The translations under genes and the position numbers were made by a program. 56,845 bases of DNA from Burkholderiales bacterium (GTDB lineage Bacteria; Pseudomonadota; Gammaproteobacteria; Burkholderiales; Burkholderiaceae_C), in assembly GCA_026400275.1 (NCBI GenBank), contig JAPLPK010000019.1:1-56845 (forward strand), in the 5' to 3' direction. This document shows positions 18,414 through 28,543 of this stretch, piece after piece. Positions within the stretch are counted from its first letter, which is position 1. Each line of letters opens with the position of its first letter. The notes under the pieces were generated by a model. The model was given only the letters and a program-made list of their open reading frames with translations. It ran no database searches and was not told where the DNA came from.

Positions 18414-19798
18414 TCCACGATATTAACGGCCAGGCCGCCGCGCGCGGTCTCCTTGTACTTGGTCATCATGTCGGCACCGGTCTCGCGCATGGTTTTGATG
18501 ACCTTGTCCAGGCTGACGAAGTGGCTGCCGTCGCCGTGCAGCGCCATACGGGCGGCGTTGATGGCCTTCACCGACGCGATCGCGTTGCGCTCTATGCAGG
18601 GGATTTGCACCAGGCCTCCCACCGGGTCACAGGTCAGGCCCAGGTGGTGTTCCATGCCGATCTCGGCGGCGTTTTCCACCTGTTCCGGGGTACCACCCAT
18701 GACAGCGCAGAGCGCTGCAGCGGCCATGGAGCAGGCCACGCCGACCTCGCCCTGGCAACCCACTTCAGCGCCCGAGATGGAGGCATTTTCCTTGTACAGC
18801 ATGCCGATGGCGGCGGCTGTCAGCAGAAAGTCGATGACCCCGCTGGGCGTGGCGGTGGCCACAAAGCGCACGTAGTAGTGCAGTACAGCCGGCACGATGC
18901 CGGCTGCGCCATTGGTGGGCGCGGTGACGACGCGGCCACCGGCGGCGTTTTCTTCATTCACGGCCAGCGCATACAGGTTCACCCAGTCCAGCACCTGCAG
19001 TGGATCACGCAAGGAGGCCTCGGGATTGGAGCGCAGCTTGGTGGACAGCTCGGCCGCGCGGCGTTTCACCTTGAAGCCGCCGGGCAGCACGCCCTGGGTG
19101 CGGCAGCCGCGCTCCACGCAGGCCTGCATCACGTTCCAGATCTTGTGCAGGCCGGCGTCGATCTCGGCATCGCTGCGCCAGTGCTGTTCGTTGCGTCGCA
19201 TCAGTGCAGCGATGGACAGGCCGGCGCTTTTGCATTGCTGCAGCAATTCGTCGCCGCTGTGGAAGGGGTAGGGCAGCACGGTGGTGTCAGGGGCCAGCAC
19301 CTTTTGTTTCTGGCCGTCGGCTGCTACCTCGTCACTGACGACAAAGCCACCCCCCACCGAGTAATAGCAGCGGTTTTGCAACTCGGCGCCATCGGCATCA
19401 AATGCAATGCAGCGCATGCCATTGGAGTGGAACGGCAGTGTCTCGCGCCGGTACATGGCCAGATGGTCTTTTTCCTTGAACGCGATCAGGTGGCGCCCGC
19501 CCAGGCGCAGCTGGCCGCTGGTGCGGATTGCATCCAGCATCGCGGGAATGGCCTCCACGTCCACGGTCTCGGGGTCGTGGCCCTCCAGGCCCAGCAGCAC
19601 GGCTTTGTCGGTGCCGTGGCCTTTGCCTGTCGCCCCCAGGGAGCCGTACAACTTTACTTCGATACGCGTGCAACGATCCAGCATATCTTGGTGTGCCAGC
19701 CGCTCCGTGAACAGGCGGGCCGCCCGCATTGGCCCTACGGTATGCGAGCTGCTGGGGCCGATGCCGATCTTGAAGATATCGAAAACACTGACTGCCAT
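18407..19798 (-). CDS. sdaA: L-serine ammonia-lyase (single-chain, iron-sulfur type)
   Basis: Deaminates L-serine to pyruvate, the exit step of the betaine to glycine to serine route encoded upstream. The 463-residue product has the fused beta-alpha layout: [20 protein letters not shown] at the N-terminus (beta domain) and a C-terminal alpha domain with [34 protein letters not shown] and [19 protein letters not shown], whose cysteines bind the 4Fe-4S cluster in the family. The start at 19798 fits the family and has an AGAAGG site; a GTG/ATG eight codons upstream is less likely. betA lies 71 nt upstream. Confidence 0.96.
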   Translation of the reverse strand: MAVSVFDIFKIGIGPSSSHTVGPMRAARLFTERLAHQDMLDRCTRIEVKLYGSLGATGKGHGTDKAVLLGLEGHDPETVDVEAIPAMLDAIRTSGQLRLGGRHLIAFKEKDHLAMYRRETLPFHSNGMRCIAFDADGAELQNRCYYSVGGGFVVSDEVAADGQKQKVLAPDTTVLPYPFHSGDELLQQCKSAGLSIAALMRRNEQHWRSDAEIDAGLHKIWNVMQACVERGCRTQGVLPGGFKVKRRAAELSTKLRSNPEASLRDPLQVLDWVNLYALAVNEENAAGGRVVTAPTNGAAGIVPAVLHYYVRFVATATPSGVIDFLLTAAAIGMLYKENASISGAEVGCQGEVGVACSMAAAALCAVMGGTPEQVENAAEIGMEHHLGLTCDPVGGLVQIPCIERNAIASVKAINAARMALHGDGSHFVSLDKVIKTMRETGADMMTKYKETARGGLAVNIVEC

Positions 19799-19869
19799 GG
19801 GGAACCTTCTGTTGTGACCCATTCTGCGGCGGGCTTTTGGCCAAGCGCAGCGTGGGTTGTGTCTCTGTT

Positions 19870-21540
19870 TTAGCGTTGTACGCTCTGGTATTGGGGATGC
19901 ACGAAGAACGGCGCATCCGAGCGCGGCAGGGCGGTTTTGCCGCGGATTGTATCGGCCATCTTTTCAGCCAACATGATGGTCGGCGCGTTCAGGTTGCCGC
20001 TGACCACGTCCGGCATGATGGATGCGTCCACCACCCGTAAACCACGCACGCCATGCACCTGGCCACTACCGTCGGTCACGGCCATGTCGTCGGTCCCCAT
20101 GCGGCAGGTGCAGGACGGGTGCAGCGCGCTTTCTGCGTGTTCGCGGATGTGTGCGTCGATCTCGGCATCGGTCTGTACCGCGCTGGTGGGCGAGATGGCT
20201 TCGCCACGGAAGCGGTCAAACGCCTTCTGTTCAAAGATCTCGCGTGTCAGGCGGATGCCGGCGCGCATTTCCTTGCGGTCCTGCTCGGTGGACATGTAGT
20301 TGAACAGGATGCGTGGCGCTTCCTTGGGGTTTGCACTTTTCAGCGTGACCGAACCGCGGCTGGTGGGGCGCATCGGCCCCACATGCGCCTGGAAGCCATG
20401 AAAGCTGGCCGGTGCACTACCGTCGTAGCTGATCGCCATGGGCAAAAAGTGGTACTGCAGATCTGGGTGCTTGACGCCGGCTTCGCTGCGGATGAAACCG
20501 CCGGATTCGAAATGATTGGTCGCCCCAAGGCCGGTGCCCAGTAGCATCCATTCAGCGCCGATCTTGGCCTTGGCCACCGGGTTCATGGCGTTGTACAGGG
20601 TGATGGGTTCCTTACAGGCGTACTGCACATAGGTTTCCAGATGGTCCTGGAGGTTCTCACCCACGCCGCGTAGCGCGGCGACCACGGGAATGCCCAGCTT
20701 GCGCAGCGCGTCGGGGTTGCCCACGCCGGACAGCTGTAGCAGCTGGGGTGAGTTGATGGCACCGCCGCACAAAATGACTTCGCGCTGGGCGCGCAGCAAA
20801 TCGGTTTTGTGGCCGTTGAAAACTTCCACGCCGATGGCGCGCGGTGGGCTGGTTTCGGGTTCAAAGGCCACACGGGCTACCAGGGCACGGGTGCGCACCT
20901 GCAGATTCGGGCGCTTCAGCGCCGGGCGCAAATAGGCCATGGCGGTGCTCCAGCGCCGGCCCTTGTGTACGGTCATGTCCATCGGCCCCAGGCCTTCCTG
21001 GCGGTAGCCGTTCATGTCCTCGGTGCGGGCGTAGCCGGCTTGTTGCCCAGCTTCGATGAAGGCGTTGTACAGCGGGTTCACGCAGGCACCGGTGGATACG
21101 TGCAGCGGGCCGCTGTCTCCACGGTAGGCGTCGCCGCCCTTGCCACGGGTTTCGGCCTTGCGGAAGTAGGGCAGGCAGTCGGCGTAGGACCAGTTGTCCA
21201 GCCCCGGGTAGCTGGCCCAGCCGTTGTAGTCCAACGCGTGGCCACGGATGTAGACCATGCCGTTGATGCTGGACGAGCCACCCAGCACCCGGCCGCGCGG
21301 GCAGTACATGGCCCGGTTGTTCATGTAGGGGTCGGGCTCGGAGTGGTAGTACCAGTTGTACTTGTCGTTGGCCAGCGGGTAGGCAAAGGCCGATGGCATG
21401 TGGATGAAGATGCTGCGGTCGCCCGGGCCGGCTTCGAGCAGCAGCACGGTCACGTCAGGGTCTTCGGTCAGGCGGTTGGCCAGCACGCAGCCGGCCGAGC
21501 CAGCGCCCACGATGATGTAGTCAAAGCTTTCCGTGCGCAT
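19870..21540 (-). CDS. betA: Choline dehydrogenase
   Basis: A membrane-associated GMC-family flavoprotein oxidising choline to betaine aldehyde. The 556-residue chain starts [20 protein letters not shown] (FAD ADP-binding loop at residues about 8-27). It has the GMC signatures [18 protein letters not shown] and [15 protein letters not shown], and the catalytic His region [12 protein letters not shown] near the C-terminus. It lies 3 nt downstream of betB, so the pair is translationally close. No betI repressor or betT transporter is found in the window; GbdR and ChoVWX may take over those roles (inference). Confidence 0.96.
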   Translation of the reverse strand: MRTESFDYIIVGAGSAGCVLANRLTEDPDVTVLLLEAGPGDRSIFIHMPSAFAYPLANDKYNWYYHSEPDPYMNNRAMYCPRGRVLGGSSSINGMVYIRGHALDYNGWASYPGLDNWSYADCLPYFRKAETRGKGGDAYRGDSGPLHVSTGACVNPLYNAFIEAGQQAGYARTEDMNGYRQEGLGPMDMTVHKGRRWSTAMAYLRPALKRPNLQVRTRALVARVAFEPETSPPRAIGVEVFNGHKTDLLRAQREVILCGGAINSPQLLQLSGVGNPDALRKLGIPVVAALRGVGENLQDHLETYVQYACKEPITLYNAMNPVAKAKIGAEWMLLGTGLGATNHFESGGFIRSEAGVKHPDLQYHFLPMAISYDGSAPASFHGFQAHVGPMRPTSRGSVTLKSANPKEAPRILFNYMSTEQDRKEMRAGIRLTREIFEQKAFDRFRGEAISPTSAVQTDAEIDAHIREHAESALHPSCTCRMGTDDMAVTDGSGQVHGVRGLRVVDASIMPDVVSGNLNAPTIMLAEKMADTIRGKTALPRSDAPFFVHPQYQSVQR

Positions 21541-21543
21541 GGT

Positions 21544-23004
21544 TCAACGGTATCCGCAGGCGACTTGGCCCAGTTCCACATACACGGTCTTCAGCTGGGT
21601 GTAGTGCTCCAGCGCGACCATGCTGTTTTCATGCCCTATGCCGGACTCACCTGCGCCGCCAAAAGGGATCTCGATGGGCGTGATGTTGTAGTTGTTGATC
21701 CAGCAAATGCCGGCCTTGAGGCTGGCCGCCACGCGGTGGCCGCGTGCACCGTCGCGGGTGAAGACACCGGCAGCCAGGCCGAAGCGGGTGGCGTTGGCGC
21801 GGCATACCACCTCGGCCTCGTCGTCAAATACCAGCACCGCCATCACGGGGCCAAAGATTTCTTCCTGCACGATGGCCATGTTGTCTGTGCAGTCTGCAAA
21901 GATGGTGGGGGCCACGAAATTGCCCTGCTCGCAGCCTGGCACCGCTGCTGCTGTACCCCCGCACACCAGGGTGGCGCCACCCGCAATGCCCTGGGCGATA
22001 TAGCCCAGCACCTTGTCGCGGTGGGCGGCGGAAATCAGCGCGCCCACTTCGGTATTCGGGTCGGTGGGGTCGCCCACGCGCAGCAGCAGCGTGCGTTCCT
22101 TCAGCCGGGCCAGGAACTTGTCTTTGATGCCGCGCTGCACGAAGACGCGCGTGCCGTTGGTGCAGATTTCGCCCTGGGTGTAGAAGTTGGCCATCATGGC
22201 GGCGGTCACGGCCTGTTCGAAGTCGGCGTCGTCAAACACGATCAGTGGCGACTTGCCACCCAGCTCCATGGTCACGCGTTTGAGCGTGCCGGCGGCGCTG
22301 GCCATGACGCGCTTGCCCGTGGGCACCGAGCCAGTCACAGAGACCTTGGCCACGTCCGGGTGGGCAGCCAGCAGCGCGCCGGTGGTGCCACGGCCTTGCA
22401 GCACGTTGAATACGCCGGGCGGAACACCAGCCTCCAGGTAGATCTCGGCCAGCTTCACGGCCGTCATGGGGGTGAGCTCAGAAGGCTTAAAAATCATAGC
22501 GTTACCCGCAGCCAGGGCGGGCGCAGACTTCCAGCAGGCGATCTGGATGGGGTAGTTCCACGCGCCAATGCCCACGCACACGCCCAGCGGCTCGCGGCGG
22601 GTGTAGGCAAAGGCGTTTTGCAGCGGGTACTGGGCACCGGCCAGGGTGGCGGCGGCTCCGGCGAAGTATTCGATGCAGTCGGCGCCGCTGGCCACATCGA
22701 CCACGCAGGCTTCCTGCCAGGGTTTGCCGGTGTCTTGCACTTCCAATGCGGCCAGTTCGTCGTTGCTTTCGCGCAGCAACTGGGCCGCACGGTGCAGAAT
22801 GCGGCCGCGCTCGGTGCCTGTCATGGCCGACCAGATTGCGAAGCCGCGCTGCGCAGCTTCGACCGCTGCGTTCACATCGGCCTCACTGCAGTCGTGTACG
22901 CCGGCAATGACGGCGCCGGTGGCGGGGTTGATGGTGGTGAAGTGGTCACCGCTGCCCTGTACGGACAGGCCATCGACGAAGCTGGAAATCAAGGTTTTTG
23001 TCAT
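21544..23004 (-). CDS. betB: Betaine aldehyde dehydrogenase
   Basis: An NAD(P)+-dependent aldehyde dehydrogenase making glycine betaine from betaine aldehyde. It has 486 residues, the family length. Visible are the cofactor region [20 protein letters not shown] and [20 protein letters not shown], the general base in [14 protein letters not shown], and the catalytic cysteine in [15 protein letters not shown]. The start at 23004 ([17 protein letters not shown]) is chosen over an upstream start at 23106 that lies inside repeat B copy 1. betA follows after 3 nt. Confidence 0.96.
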   Translation of the reverse strand: MTKTLISSFVDGLSVQGSGDHFTTINPATGAVIAGVHDCSEADVNAAVEAAQRGFAIWSAMTGTERGRILHRAAQLLRESNDELAALEVQDTGKPWQEACVVDVASGADCIEYFAGAAATLAGAQYPLQNAFAYTRREPLGVCVGIGAWNYPIQIACWKSAPALAAGNAMIFKPSELTPMTAVKLAEIYLEAGVPPGVFNVLQGRGTTGALLAAHPDVAKVSVTGSVPTGKRVMASAAGTLKRVTMELGGKSPLIVFDDADFEQAVTAAMMANFYTQGEICTNGTRVFVQRGIKDKFLARLKERTLLLRVGDPTDPNTEVGALISAAHRDKVLGYIAQGIAGGATLVCGGTAAAVPGCEQGNFVAPTIFADCTDNMAIVQEEIFGPVMAVLVFDDEAEVVCRANATRFGLAAGVFTRDGARGHRVAASLKAGICWINNYNITPIEIPFGGAGESGIGHENSMVALEHYTQLKTVYVELGQVACGYR

Positions 23005-23037
23005 GAAAATACCGTTCAAAAAGGACACTGTCTGTTC

Positions 23038-23130
23038 GAGAACGCCGCAGAGCCGGCTTCGCCGGGCTGCCAGCGTTGCCCCCTGCAAGGGGGGGGGCGA
23101 AAACACGAAGTGTGTAGCCTGGGGGTGTTC
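23038..23130 (+). repeat. Two-hairpin repeat family B, copy 1
   Basis: Contains GCCGGCTTCGCCGGGC (first hairpin), GCCCCCTGCAAGGGGG (second hairpin) and the end GTGTAGCCTGGGGGTGTTC. It lies between purU and betB in a minus-strand operon. Its right end reaches the original stop codon of purU (23129-23131). Confidence 0.85.
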
Positions 23131-24024
23131 ATCTCAGCACTACGGTCTTCATGCCGTTGATGAAAACCCTGCGGTCCAGGACGAAGCGCATGGCGCGTGA
23201 CAACACCAGGCTTTCAACCAGCCGGCCGGCTTGCGACAGATGCAGCGGTGTATCCGCATGGTCTACGCGCTCGACCGCAGCGGTGTATCCGCATGGTCTA
23301 CGCGCTCGACCGACTGTTCGATGATCGGGCCTTCGTCCAGGTCTGTGGTGGCAAAGTGGGCGGTGGCGCCGATCAGCTTCACGCCGCGGTCAAATGCCTG
23401 CTGGTAGGGCTTGCCGCCCTTGAAACCGGGCAGGAAGGAATGGTGGATGTTGATGACCCGGCCGTGCAGGCGTTCGCACAGCGATTCTGACAATACCTGC
23501 ATATAGCGCGCCAGCACCACGAATTCGGCGCCGGTGTCGGCTATCAGCTTTTCCAGCTTGGCTTCTTGGGCAGGCTTGGTGTCGGCGCTCATGGGAATGT
23601 GGTGGAACGGCAGGCCTTCGGCTTCGGCCAGCGGTGCCAGGTCGGGGTGGTTGGACACCACGGCGACGATGTCCATCTTCAGCTCGCCACGGCGCCACTG
23701 TGCAATCAGCTCGCGCAGGCAGTGGTCGAACTTGGACACCATGATCAGCACGCGGGTGGGCTGGGCCAGGTCATGCACCGTCCACTGGGCTGTCGGGAAG
23801 CCTTTGGCCAGTTCGGCAAATGCGCTGCGCAGCACATCCACCGAGCTGCTGAGGCTGAATACGCTGCGTACGAAAAAACGCTCGGTCGTGTGGTCGTCAA
23901 ACACCGAAAACTGTTCGATGTAGGCGCCGTGCTGGTTCAGCAGGTCGGACACAGCCGCGACCTGTCCCTGGGCGCTGCCGCAGGCCAGGTTCAGGCAAAA
24001 ATGGGTGGAAGGAGCCGAGGTCAT
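23129..24024 (-). pseudogene. purU: Formyltetrahydrofolate deformylase, frameshifted by a 35-bp tandem duplication
   Basis: PurU hydrolyses 10-formyl-THF to formate and THF and is a standard member of betaine-to-serine clusters (purU2). The N-terminal ACT domain (about 1-90) and formyl hydrolase domain (about 95-250) are intact, including INIHHSFLPGFKGG and DLDEGPIIEQ with the family's catalytic His/Asp. Then the 35 bp at 23242-23276 are repeated exactly at 23277-23311. Because 35 is not a multiple of three, the frame shifts and ends at 23263 after RSSA, giving 253 residues. Without one copy the frame runs on to TGA at 23129, ending [11 protein letters not shown], 286 residues in all. The truncated protein may fold poorly. 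It could be a true mutation or an assembly error. Confidence 0.9.
23242..23311. repeat. purU: Exact 35-bp tandem duplication inside purU
   Basis: Two identical adjacent 35-bp units, 23242-23276 and 23277-23311, each beginning gcagcggtgtatccgcatgg. One copy restores the full purU frame. Such direct repeats arise and collapse by replication slippage. Confidence 0.97.
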
Positions 24025-24053
24025 AGCGGTGCGCGTCGGGAATAGATAAAGGT

Positions 24054-24081
24054 AGTGCTGCCGGGTTGATACGGCAGCACT
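24054..24081 (-). terminator. Hairpin between choX and purU
   Basis: A perfect 10-bp stem AGTGCTGCCG/CGGCAGCACT (24054-24063, 24072-24081) with an 8-nt loop, 14 nt after the choX stop. On the minus strand it is followed only by a short T-rich stretch. It may therefore be a weak terminator or an mRNA-stabilising hairpin that keeps the binding-protein message high. Confidence 0.5.
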
Positions 24082-24094
24082 GCAGGTGGGGAAA

Positions 24095-25036
24095 TTACTT
24101 CAGCGAGGCGGTAACCGCAGGCAGGCCGTCCTGACCCGAGAAGGTCTTCACGCCCTTCAGCCAGCCTTCCAGAACGCCAGGGTTCTTCTTCAGGTAGGCC
24201 TTGGCGGCGACGTTGGGCTTGGCTTTGTCCAAGATGCCGATCATCACGTTGTTTTCAATCTCGGTGGTGAACTGCAGGTTCTTCAGCAGCGTGGCGACAT
24301 TCGGGCAGCGGGCTTCGTAGCTGGGGGGCAGGGCGGTGAACACCTTGGCTTCACCCAGGTTGGGGCCGAACACGTCGTCGCCGCCTTCCAGATACTTCAT
24401 TTTCATTTGCACGTTCATGGGGTGGGGTTCCCAGCCCAGGAAGACGATGCCCTTGTTGCCACGGCTGGCGCGCTGCACCTCGGCCAGCATGCCGGCTTCG
24501 GACGACTCGACCATCTTGAAGCCCTTCAGGCCGAACTGGTTCTTGTCGATCATGCCCTGGATCAGCGCATTGCCGTCGTTGCCGGGTTCAATGCCGTAGA
24601 TCTTGCCGTCCAGATCTTTCTGGAACTTGGCGATGTCATTGAACGTCTTCAGGCCCTTGTCGTACAGGTAGGCGGGCACGGCCAGGGTGTACTTGGCGCC
24701 GACCAGGTTGGGTTGCTCCAGCACCTTGATCTGGCCGGCCTTGACGAAGGGTTCGATGATGGGCGTCATGCTGGGGTTCCAGTAGCCCAGAAAGGCGTCG
24801 ATCTGCTTGGATTTGATGCCGGCGAATGTGATTGGTACCGAGGCAATGGTCACCGTGGGCTTGTAGCCCAGGCCTTCGAGCACCACGGACGCCAGGCCGG
24901 TGGTAGCGGCAATATCGCTCCAGCCCACATCGGCAAAACGCACGGTTTTGCAGCTGGCTTCTTCCGCATGCGCAAGCGGTGCGCACAGCGAGAAGGCGGA
25001 GGAGGCGAGACCGAGAAGAGCGAGTTTCAATTTCAT
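24095..25036 (-). CDS. Choline-type ABC transporter substrate-binding protein (ChoX/CaiX-like)
   Basis: A periplasmic binding protein of the OpuAC/ProX fold, 313 residues, with a signal peptide ending in LAHA (residues 1-24). The aromatic box that holds the trimethylammonium group in Sinorhizobium ChoX (as I recall W43, W90, Y119, W205) has equivalents at W39 (VGWSD), W86 (GYWNP), Y116 (GAKYT) and W202 (LGWEP), with D41 also matching. This argues for choline rather than betaine as main ligand. The ATG at 25036 has an AGGAA site. It stands between gbdR and purU, apart from the permease genes. A carnitine-binding CaiX role is the alternative. Confidence 0.88.
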   Translation of the reverse strand: MKLKLALLGLASSAFSLCAPLAHAEEASCKTVRFADVGWSDIAATTGLASVVLEGLGYKPTVTIASVPITFAGIKSKQIDAFLGYWNPSMTPIIEPFVKAGQIKVLEQPNLVGAKYTLAVPAYLYDKGLKTFNDIAKFQKDLDGKIYGIEPGNDGNALIQGMIDKNQFGLKGFKMVESSEAGMLAEVQRASRGNKGIVFLGWEPHPMNVQMKMKYLEGGDDVFGPNLGEAKVFTALPPSYEARCPNVATLLKNLQFTTEIENNVMIGILDKAKPNVAAKAYLKKNPGVLEGWLKGVKTFSGQDGLPAVTASLK

Positions 25037-25156
25037 GACCAATTCCTAGTGGGTGGAGGGGCAGGTGTTGTAGCAAGTGGCGACACCCTGCACTTTCACA
25101 GGTTGACGGCTGGAAACTTTGCTGAGAGCGACGCGGAGTTGTCCGCGTACGGCAAG

Positions 25157-25172
25157 TGTCAGAGGCTTGTCA
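25157..25172. promoter_or_regulatory. TGTCA-N6-TGTCA direct repeat upstream of choX (candidate GbdR site)
   Basis: TGTCA at 25157 and 25168, start-to-start spacing 11 bp, about 120 bp upstream of the choX ATG. The same spaced pair, in the same orientation relative to the gene, occurs upstream of soxB (46145). AraC-family proteins bind tandem direct repeats; assignment to GbdR is inference. Confidence 0.4.
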
Positions 25173-25190
25173 GAATTTAAGGCATAAAAA

Positions 25191-25240
25191 AGGCTACCTG
25201 CGCATATTCTGCATGCGCGGGTAGCTATAAATAATGTAGC
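25191..25240 (+). repeat. Palindromic intergenic repeat family A, copy 5
   Basis: CTACCTGCGCATATTCTGCATGCGCGGGTAG stem-loop, then CTATAAATAATGTAGC. It lies between the choX upstream region and the gbdR stop, i.e. downstream of gbdR. Confidence 0.78.
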
Positions 25241-25298
25241 TGTTGATGGCGCCAATACGAAGGCGCCGTTGGGTCGAGAAACGGCCGATGGGGCCGCT

Positions 25299-26393
25299 TC
25301 AGGCCACGCGTATGGCCGATACCGTTGCGGAAGCCTGCTTGGGCCAGGCCGGCGCACGCGCGGGCGTGGTGCCTGCATGGCGGCGGCGTTCTTCACTGGG
25401 TGAGTGGCCGAAAAGGCTGCGGTAGGCCTTGCAGAAGTGCGAGGACGACTGGAAGCCGCAGGCCACCGTGACCTGCATGATGGGCATGCTGCTGTGCGTC
25501 AACAGCTCCTGCGCGCGGCGCAGGCGCAGGTTCATGTAGTACTGCGCCGGGTTCATGCTGAAGTAGCGGTGGAACAGCCGCTCCAGCTGACGCAACGACA
25601 GCGCAATGGCGCTAGCCAGCTCGGCCAGTGGCAAGGGGTCTTCGATGTTGGCGGCCATGATTTCGGCGGCCTCGGTCAGGTGCTGGTAGCCCGGGCCTAT
25701 GCATTCGGGCTGGGGAATGCGCTGGCGGTCGTTGCTGGCGCGCAGGCGCTCCACAATGAACTGCTCGGAGATGTCCATCACCAGTTTGGCGCCGTGGCTG
25801 GCACGGATCAGGTGCAGCATCAGGTGCAGCGGTGCCGTGCCACCTGAGCAGGTGATGCGGTCGCGGTCCAGGATGAAGACCTCGGTGGCGAACTGCACTT
25901 TGGGGAATTCTTCGCCGATGGCAGCCAGGTTTTCCCAGTGGATCGCGCAGCGGTAGCCATCCAGCAGGCCGGCGCTGGCCAGGGCGAAAGAGCCGGTGCA
26001 CAGCGCACCCATGGTTACGCCGTGGATGGCCAGCTGGCGCAGCATATGGCGCACGGCATCGTCGGTGTTGCGGCGGATGTTGATGCCACCGCAGACAAAC
26101 ACCATATCGCATTCCGACAGGCTGGCCAGGTCGCCGGTGGAGCCCATGGTCAGGCCATTGCTGGCCTGGGCGCCGCTTTGTTCGGTGCTCACCACCGTCC
26201 AGCTGTACAGCGGGCGGCGGCTGATGTAGTTGGCCATGCGCAGTGTTTCCACTGCGTTGGCAAAGGCGATCATCGAGTAGTCCGGCATCAGAATGAATCC
26301 GATGCGCGTGGTATCTGTTGAAACGGAAGCGTCGTTGGCTCCGAATGCCGCAGCCGGAGAGGCCTGGGTTGGGGCAAGGGGACTGCGTGGCAA
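25299..26393 (-). CDS. gbdR: GbdR-like GlxA/AraC-family regulator of betaine catabolism
   Basis: A 364-residue regulator (TTG start at 26393, with AGGAG seven bases upstream). The N-terminal DJ-1/GATase1-like domain (about residues 30-200) carries RIGFILMPDYSMIAFANAVE and GALCTGSFALASAGLLDGYR. The C-terminal AraC domain (about 255-345) has ASAIALSLRQLERLFHRYF and TVACGFQSSSHFCKAYRSLF. In Pseudomonas GbdR senses glycine betaine and dimethylglycine and activates gbc, dgc and sox genes. Here it sits 28 nt after the permease gene of the transporter and within the island it is expected to control. A longer frame from TTG at 26453 overlaps the permease and is less likely. Confidence 0.9.
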   Translation of the reverse strand: MPRSPLAPTQASPAAAFGANDASVSTDTTRIGFILMPDYSMIAFANAVETLRMANYISRRPLYSWTVVSTEQSGAQASNGLTMGSTGDLASLSECDMVFVCGGINIRRNTDDAVRHMLRQLAIHGVTMGALCTGSFALASAGLLDGYRCAIHWENLAAIGEEFPKVQFATEVFILDRDRITCSGGTAPLHLMLHLIRASHGAKLVMDISEQFIVERLRASNDRQRIPQPECIGPGYQHLTEAAEIMAANIEDPLPLAELASAIALSLRQLERLFHRYFSMNPAQYYMNLRLRRAQELLTHSSMPIMQVTVACGFQSSSHFCKAYRSLFGHSPSEERRRHAGTTPARAPAWPKQASATVSAIRVA

Positions 26394-26421
26394 AGGGGCG
26401 CTCCTCAATTTCTGCGTGGGG

Positions 26422-27294
26422 TCAGCTGTCGCGGCCTTTGCGGGCCACGCCAAAGCTCTCAGTCAGGCGATCCAAGATGATAGCCAGCAAGACGACGGCC
26501 AGACCGCTCTCAAACCCTAGGCCGATGTCCAGCCGCTGGATGCTGGCCAGCACGTCGTTGCCCAGCCCGCCCGCGCCCACCATGGACGCGATGATGACCA
26601 TGGACAGTGCCATCATGATGGTCTGGTTGACGCCCGCCATGATGGTCGGCATGGCGATCGGCAGCTGTACCTTGAACAGCAGTTGCGTCGAGGTGCAGCC
26701 AAAGGCGTTGCCAGCTTCGACCTGTTCCGAGCTGACCTGGCGTATGCCCAGGCTGGTCAGGCGCACCACAGGCGGCATGGCGAAGATCACGGTCGCAATT
26801 GTGCCGGGCACGCGGCCCAGGCCAAACAGCATGGCTGCTGGTATCAGGTACACAAAAGCGGGCATGGTCTGCATGAAGTCGAGTACGGGACGCACGCTGG
26901 CGTTAATGTGGTTGTTGCGGGCACACCAGATGCCCAGGGGAATGCCAAAAATCAAGCTGATGATGGTGGCCGACAGCGTCAGCGCCAGGGTCACCATGGT
27001 TTGTGGCCAGAATCCTGTCACCACAATCAGCATCAAAGCTAAAGCAACAAACAGGCCAAAGCCCCAGCCCAGGCGTCGGATGCCGACGATGGTGGCGACC
27101 GCAATCACCAGCCAGAAGGGAATGGCCAGCATGCCTTGTTCGATCGACTGGGCAAAGCCTTCCACCACGACGCCTATGGAGTCAAACACGGTAGCACCGT
27201 TGTCCAGCAGGCTTTTAACCCCTGCATTGACCCACTTGCCCAGGGGCAGCATGTCGTGGGTGGCGTCGGTGACTTGGGTGAGCAGATCAGACAT
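26422..27294 (-). CDS. Choline/betaine ABC transporter permease (ChoW/CbcW-like)
   Basis: A 290-residue inner-membrane permease of the ProW/OpuAB family. An N-terminal amphipathic segment is followed by about six or seven membrane helices. The EAA-type loop is [20 protein letters not shown], the coupling site for the ATPase. The ATG at 27294 overlaps the ATPase stop by 8 nt, so the two are translated together. It forms the core transporter with ChoV and is served by one or both binding proteins in the island. Confidence 0.93.
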   Translation of the reverse strand: MSDLLTQVTDATHDMLPLGKWVNAGVKSLLDNGATVFDSIGVVVEGFAQSIEQGMLAIPFWLVIAVATIVGIRRLGWGFGLFVALALMLIVVTGFWPQTMVTLALTLSATIISLIFGIPLGIWCARNNHINASVRPVLDFMQTMPAFVYLIPAAMLFGLGRVPGTIATVIFAMPPVVRLTSLGIRQVSSEQVEAGNAFGCTSTQLLFKVQLPIAMPTIMAGVNQTIMMALSMVIIASMVGAGGLGNDVLASIQRLDIGLGFESGLAVVLLAIILDRLTESFGVARKGRDS

Positions 27295-28324
27295 GGCGAG
27301 CTTCCTGGGACATTTTGGCGAGCAGGCTGCGGGCAGAGATGCAGCCCAGCAACTGGTTGGTGGCATCGAACACGCCGACCGGCTGGTCTATGCCCAGCAC
27401 GATCTTCATGGCTTCGGGCAGGGTGGTGGACCAGGGCAGGCGCGGGCCGCTGTGGTACGAGTGGCCGTTGAGGCCCGGGTCCAGCAGGTCGGCTGCGGTG
27501 AGGTAGCGCGAGGTGTCCACACCCTCGAAGAACTTGCGCACATAGGCGTTGGCCGGCTGCGTAATGATCTGGTGTGCCGTACCCTCTTGCACCAGGTTGC
27601 CGCCTTCCATGATGGCGATGCGGGTGCCGATGCGCAGGGCCTCTTCCAGGTCGTGCGAGACGAACAAAACGGTGCGTTGCTGTTCGCGTTGCAGCTCCAG
27701 CATCAGGCCCTGCATCTCCACGCGTTTGAGTGGATCGAGTGCCGAGAAGGCTTCGTCCATCAGCAGGATGTCGGGGTCTACCGCCAGTGCGCGGGCCAGG
27801 CCTACGCGCTGCTGCATGCCGCCGGACAGCTGCGAAGGGTATTTGGCTGCGTAGGTTTGCAGGCCCACCTGGGCCAGCACTTCCATGGCGCGCGCTTCCC
27901 GCTGCTTGCGCGGTGTGCCGGCCATTTCCAGGCCGAATGCCGCGTTGTCCAGCACATTGCGGTGTGGCATGAGGGCGAAGGACTGGAACACCATGGCCAC
28001 CCGCTTGCGCCGCCAGCGCACCAGCGCGTCATGGGGCAGCTTGGCGATGTCTTCGCCATCGATATTGATGGAGCCGCTTGAGGGCTCCACCAGGCGGTTG
28101 ATCAGCCGGATAAGGGTGGACTTGCCCGAGCCGGACAGGCCCATGAGCACGTAAATCTCGCCTGGCATGACGTCAAAGCTGACCTTATTGACGCCCACGA
28201 CATGCCCGGTTTTGGCAAAAACCTCGTCCTTGCTACGACCTTCATTGAGTAACTTGACGGCTTCTGAGATATTACTGCCGAATATCTTGTATAGATTTCT
28301 GACGCTAATTTTTGGATTTGACAT
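27287..28324 (-). CDS. Choline/betaine ABC transporter ATP-binding protein (ChoV/CbcV-like)
   Basis: A 345-residue ProV-type ATPase. Walker [10 protein letters not shown], signature [15 protein letters not shown], Walker [16 protein letters not shown] and the switch histidine in [12 protein letters not shown] are all present, with [17 protein letters not shown] between them. The C-terminal ~70 residues resemble a reduced CBS region, the part that senses ionic strength in OpuA-type systems. The start at 28324 has a GGAG site. It is the first gene of the choV-choW-gbdR unit, preceded by an AT-rich upstream region. Confidence 0.94.
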   Translation of the reverse strand: MSNPKISVRNLYKIFGSNISEAVKLLNEGRSKDEVFAKTGHVVGVNKVSFDVMPGEIYVLMGLSGSGKSTLIRLINRLVEPSSGSINIDGEDIAKLPHDALVRWRRKRVAMVFQSFALMPHRNVLDNAAFGLEMAGTPRKQREARAMEVLAQVGLQTYAAKYPSQLSGGMQQRVGLARALAVDPDILLMDEAFSALDPLKRVEMQGLMLELQREQQRTVLFVSHDLEEALRIGTRIAIMEGGNLVQEGTAHQIITQPANAYVRKFFEGVDTSRYLTAADLLDPGLNGHSYHSGPRLPWSTTLPEAMKIVLGIDQPVGVFDATNQLLGCISARSLLAKMSQEARHV

Positions 28325-28543
28325 CGTGGGTCTCCAGGAACTTTGGATCAATGCGTTGGTTTATTTTTATAAGCAAATGATGTGCCACCCATAAATGAGC
28401 GGACCTGATTATTTTTATAAAATTTTTGGCTGAATTTAGATATTATTTTAATAGTTTGCACCAAAATGGAATTTTGGTGGGGTGACAGATGTCGGGCCTG
28501 GTGCATGGCTAGTTTTCAGCGAAGTGCATGCACACATTGGCGT
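28325..28543. promoter_or_regulatory. AT-rich region between gbcB and choV with an 8-bp inverted repeat
   Basis: About 220 bp without a gene, distinctly AT-rich from 28340 to 28460, between gbcB (ends 28544) and choV. It must hold the choV promoter on the minus strand. CACCAAAA/TTTTGGTG (28459-28466 and 28472-28479, 5-bp spacer) is a perfect inverted repeat that could be a regulator site; it lacks a clear T-run for termination. Confidence 0.5.

Noticed and set aside
20809-23160. 783-codon plus-strand frame opposite betA/betB
   Set aside because: Spans two well-supported minus-strand genes and a repeat; composition is that of an antisense shadow.
24054-24081. The choX-purU hairpin considered as a riboswitch
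   Set aside because: A single simple stem-loop of 10 bp directly after a stop codon; no conserved aptamer structure can be seen.
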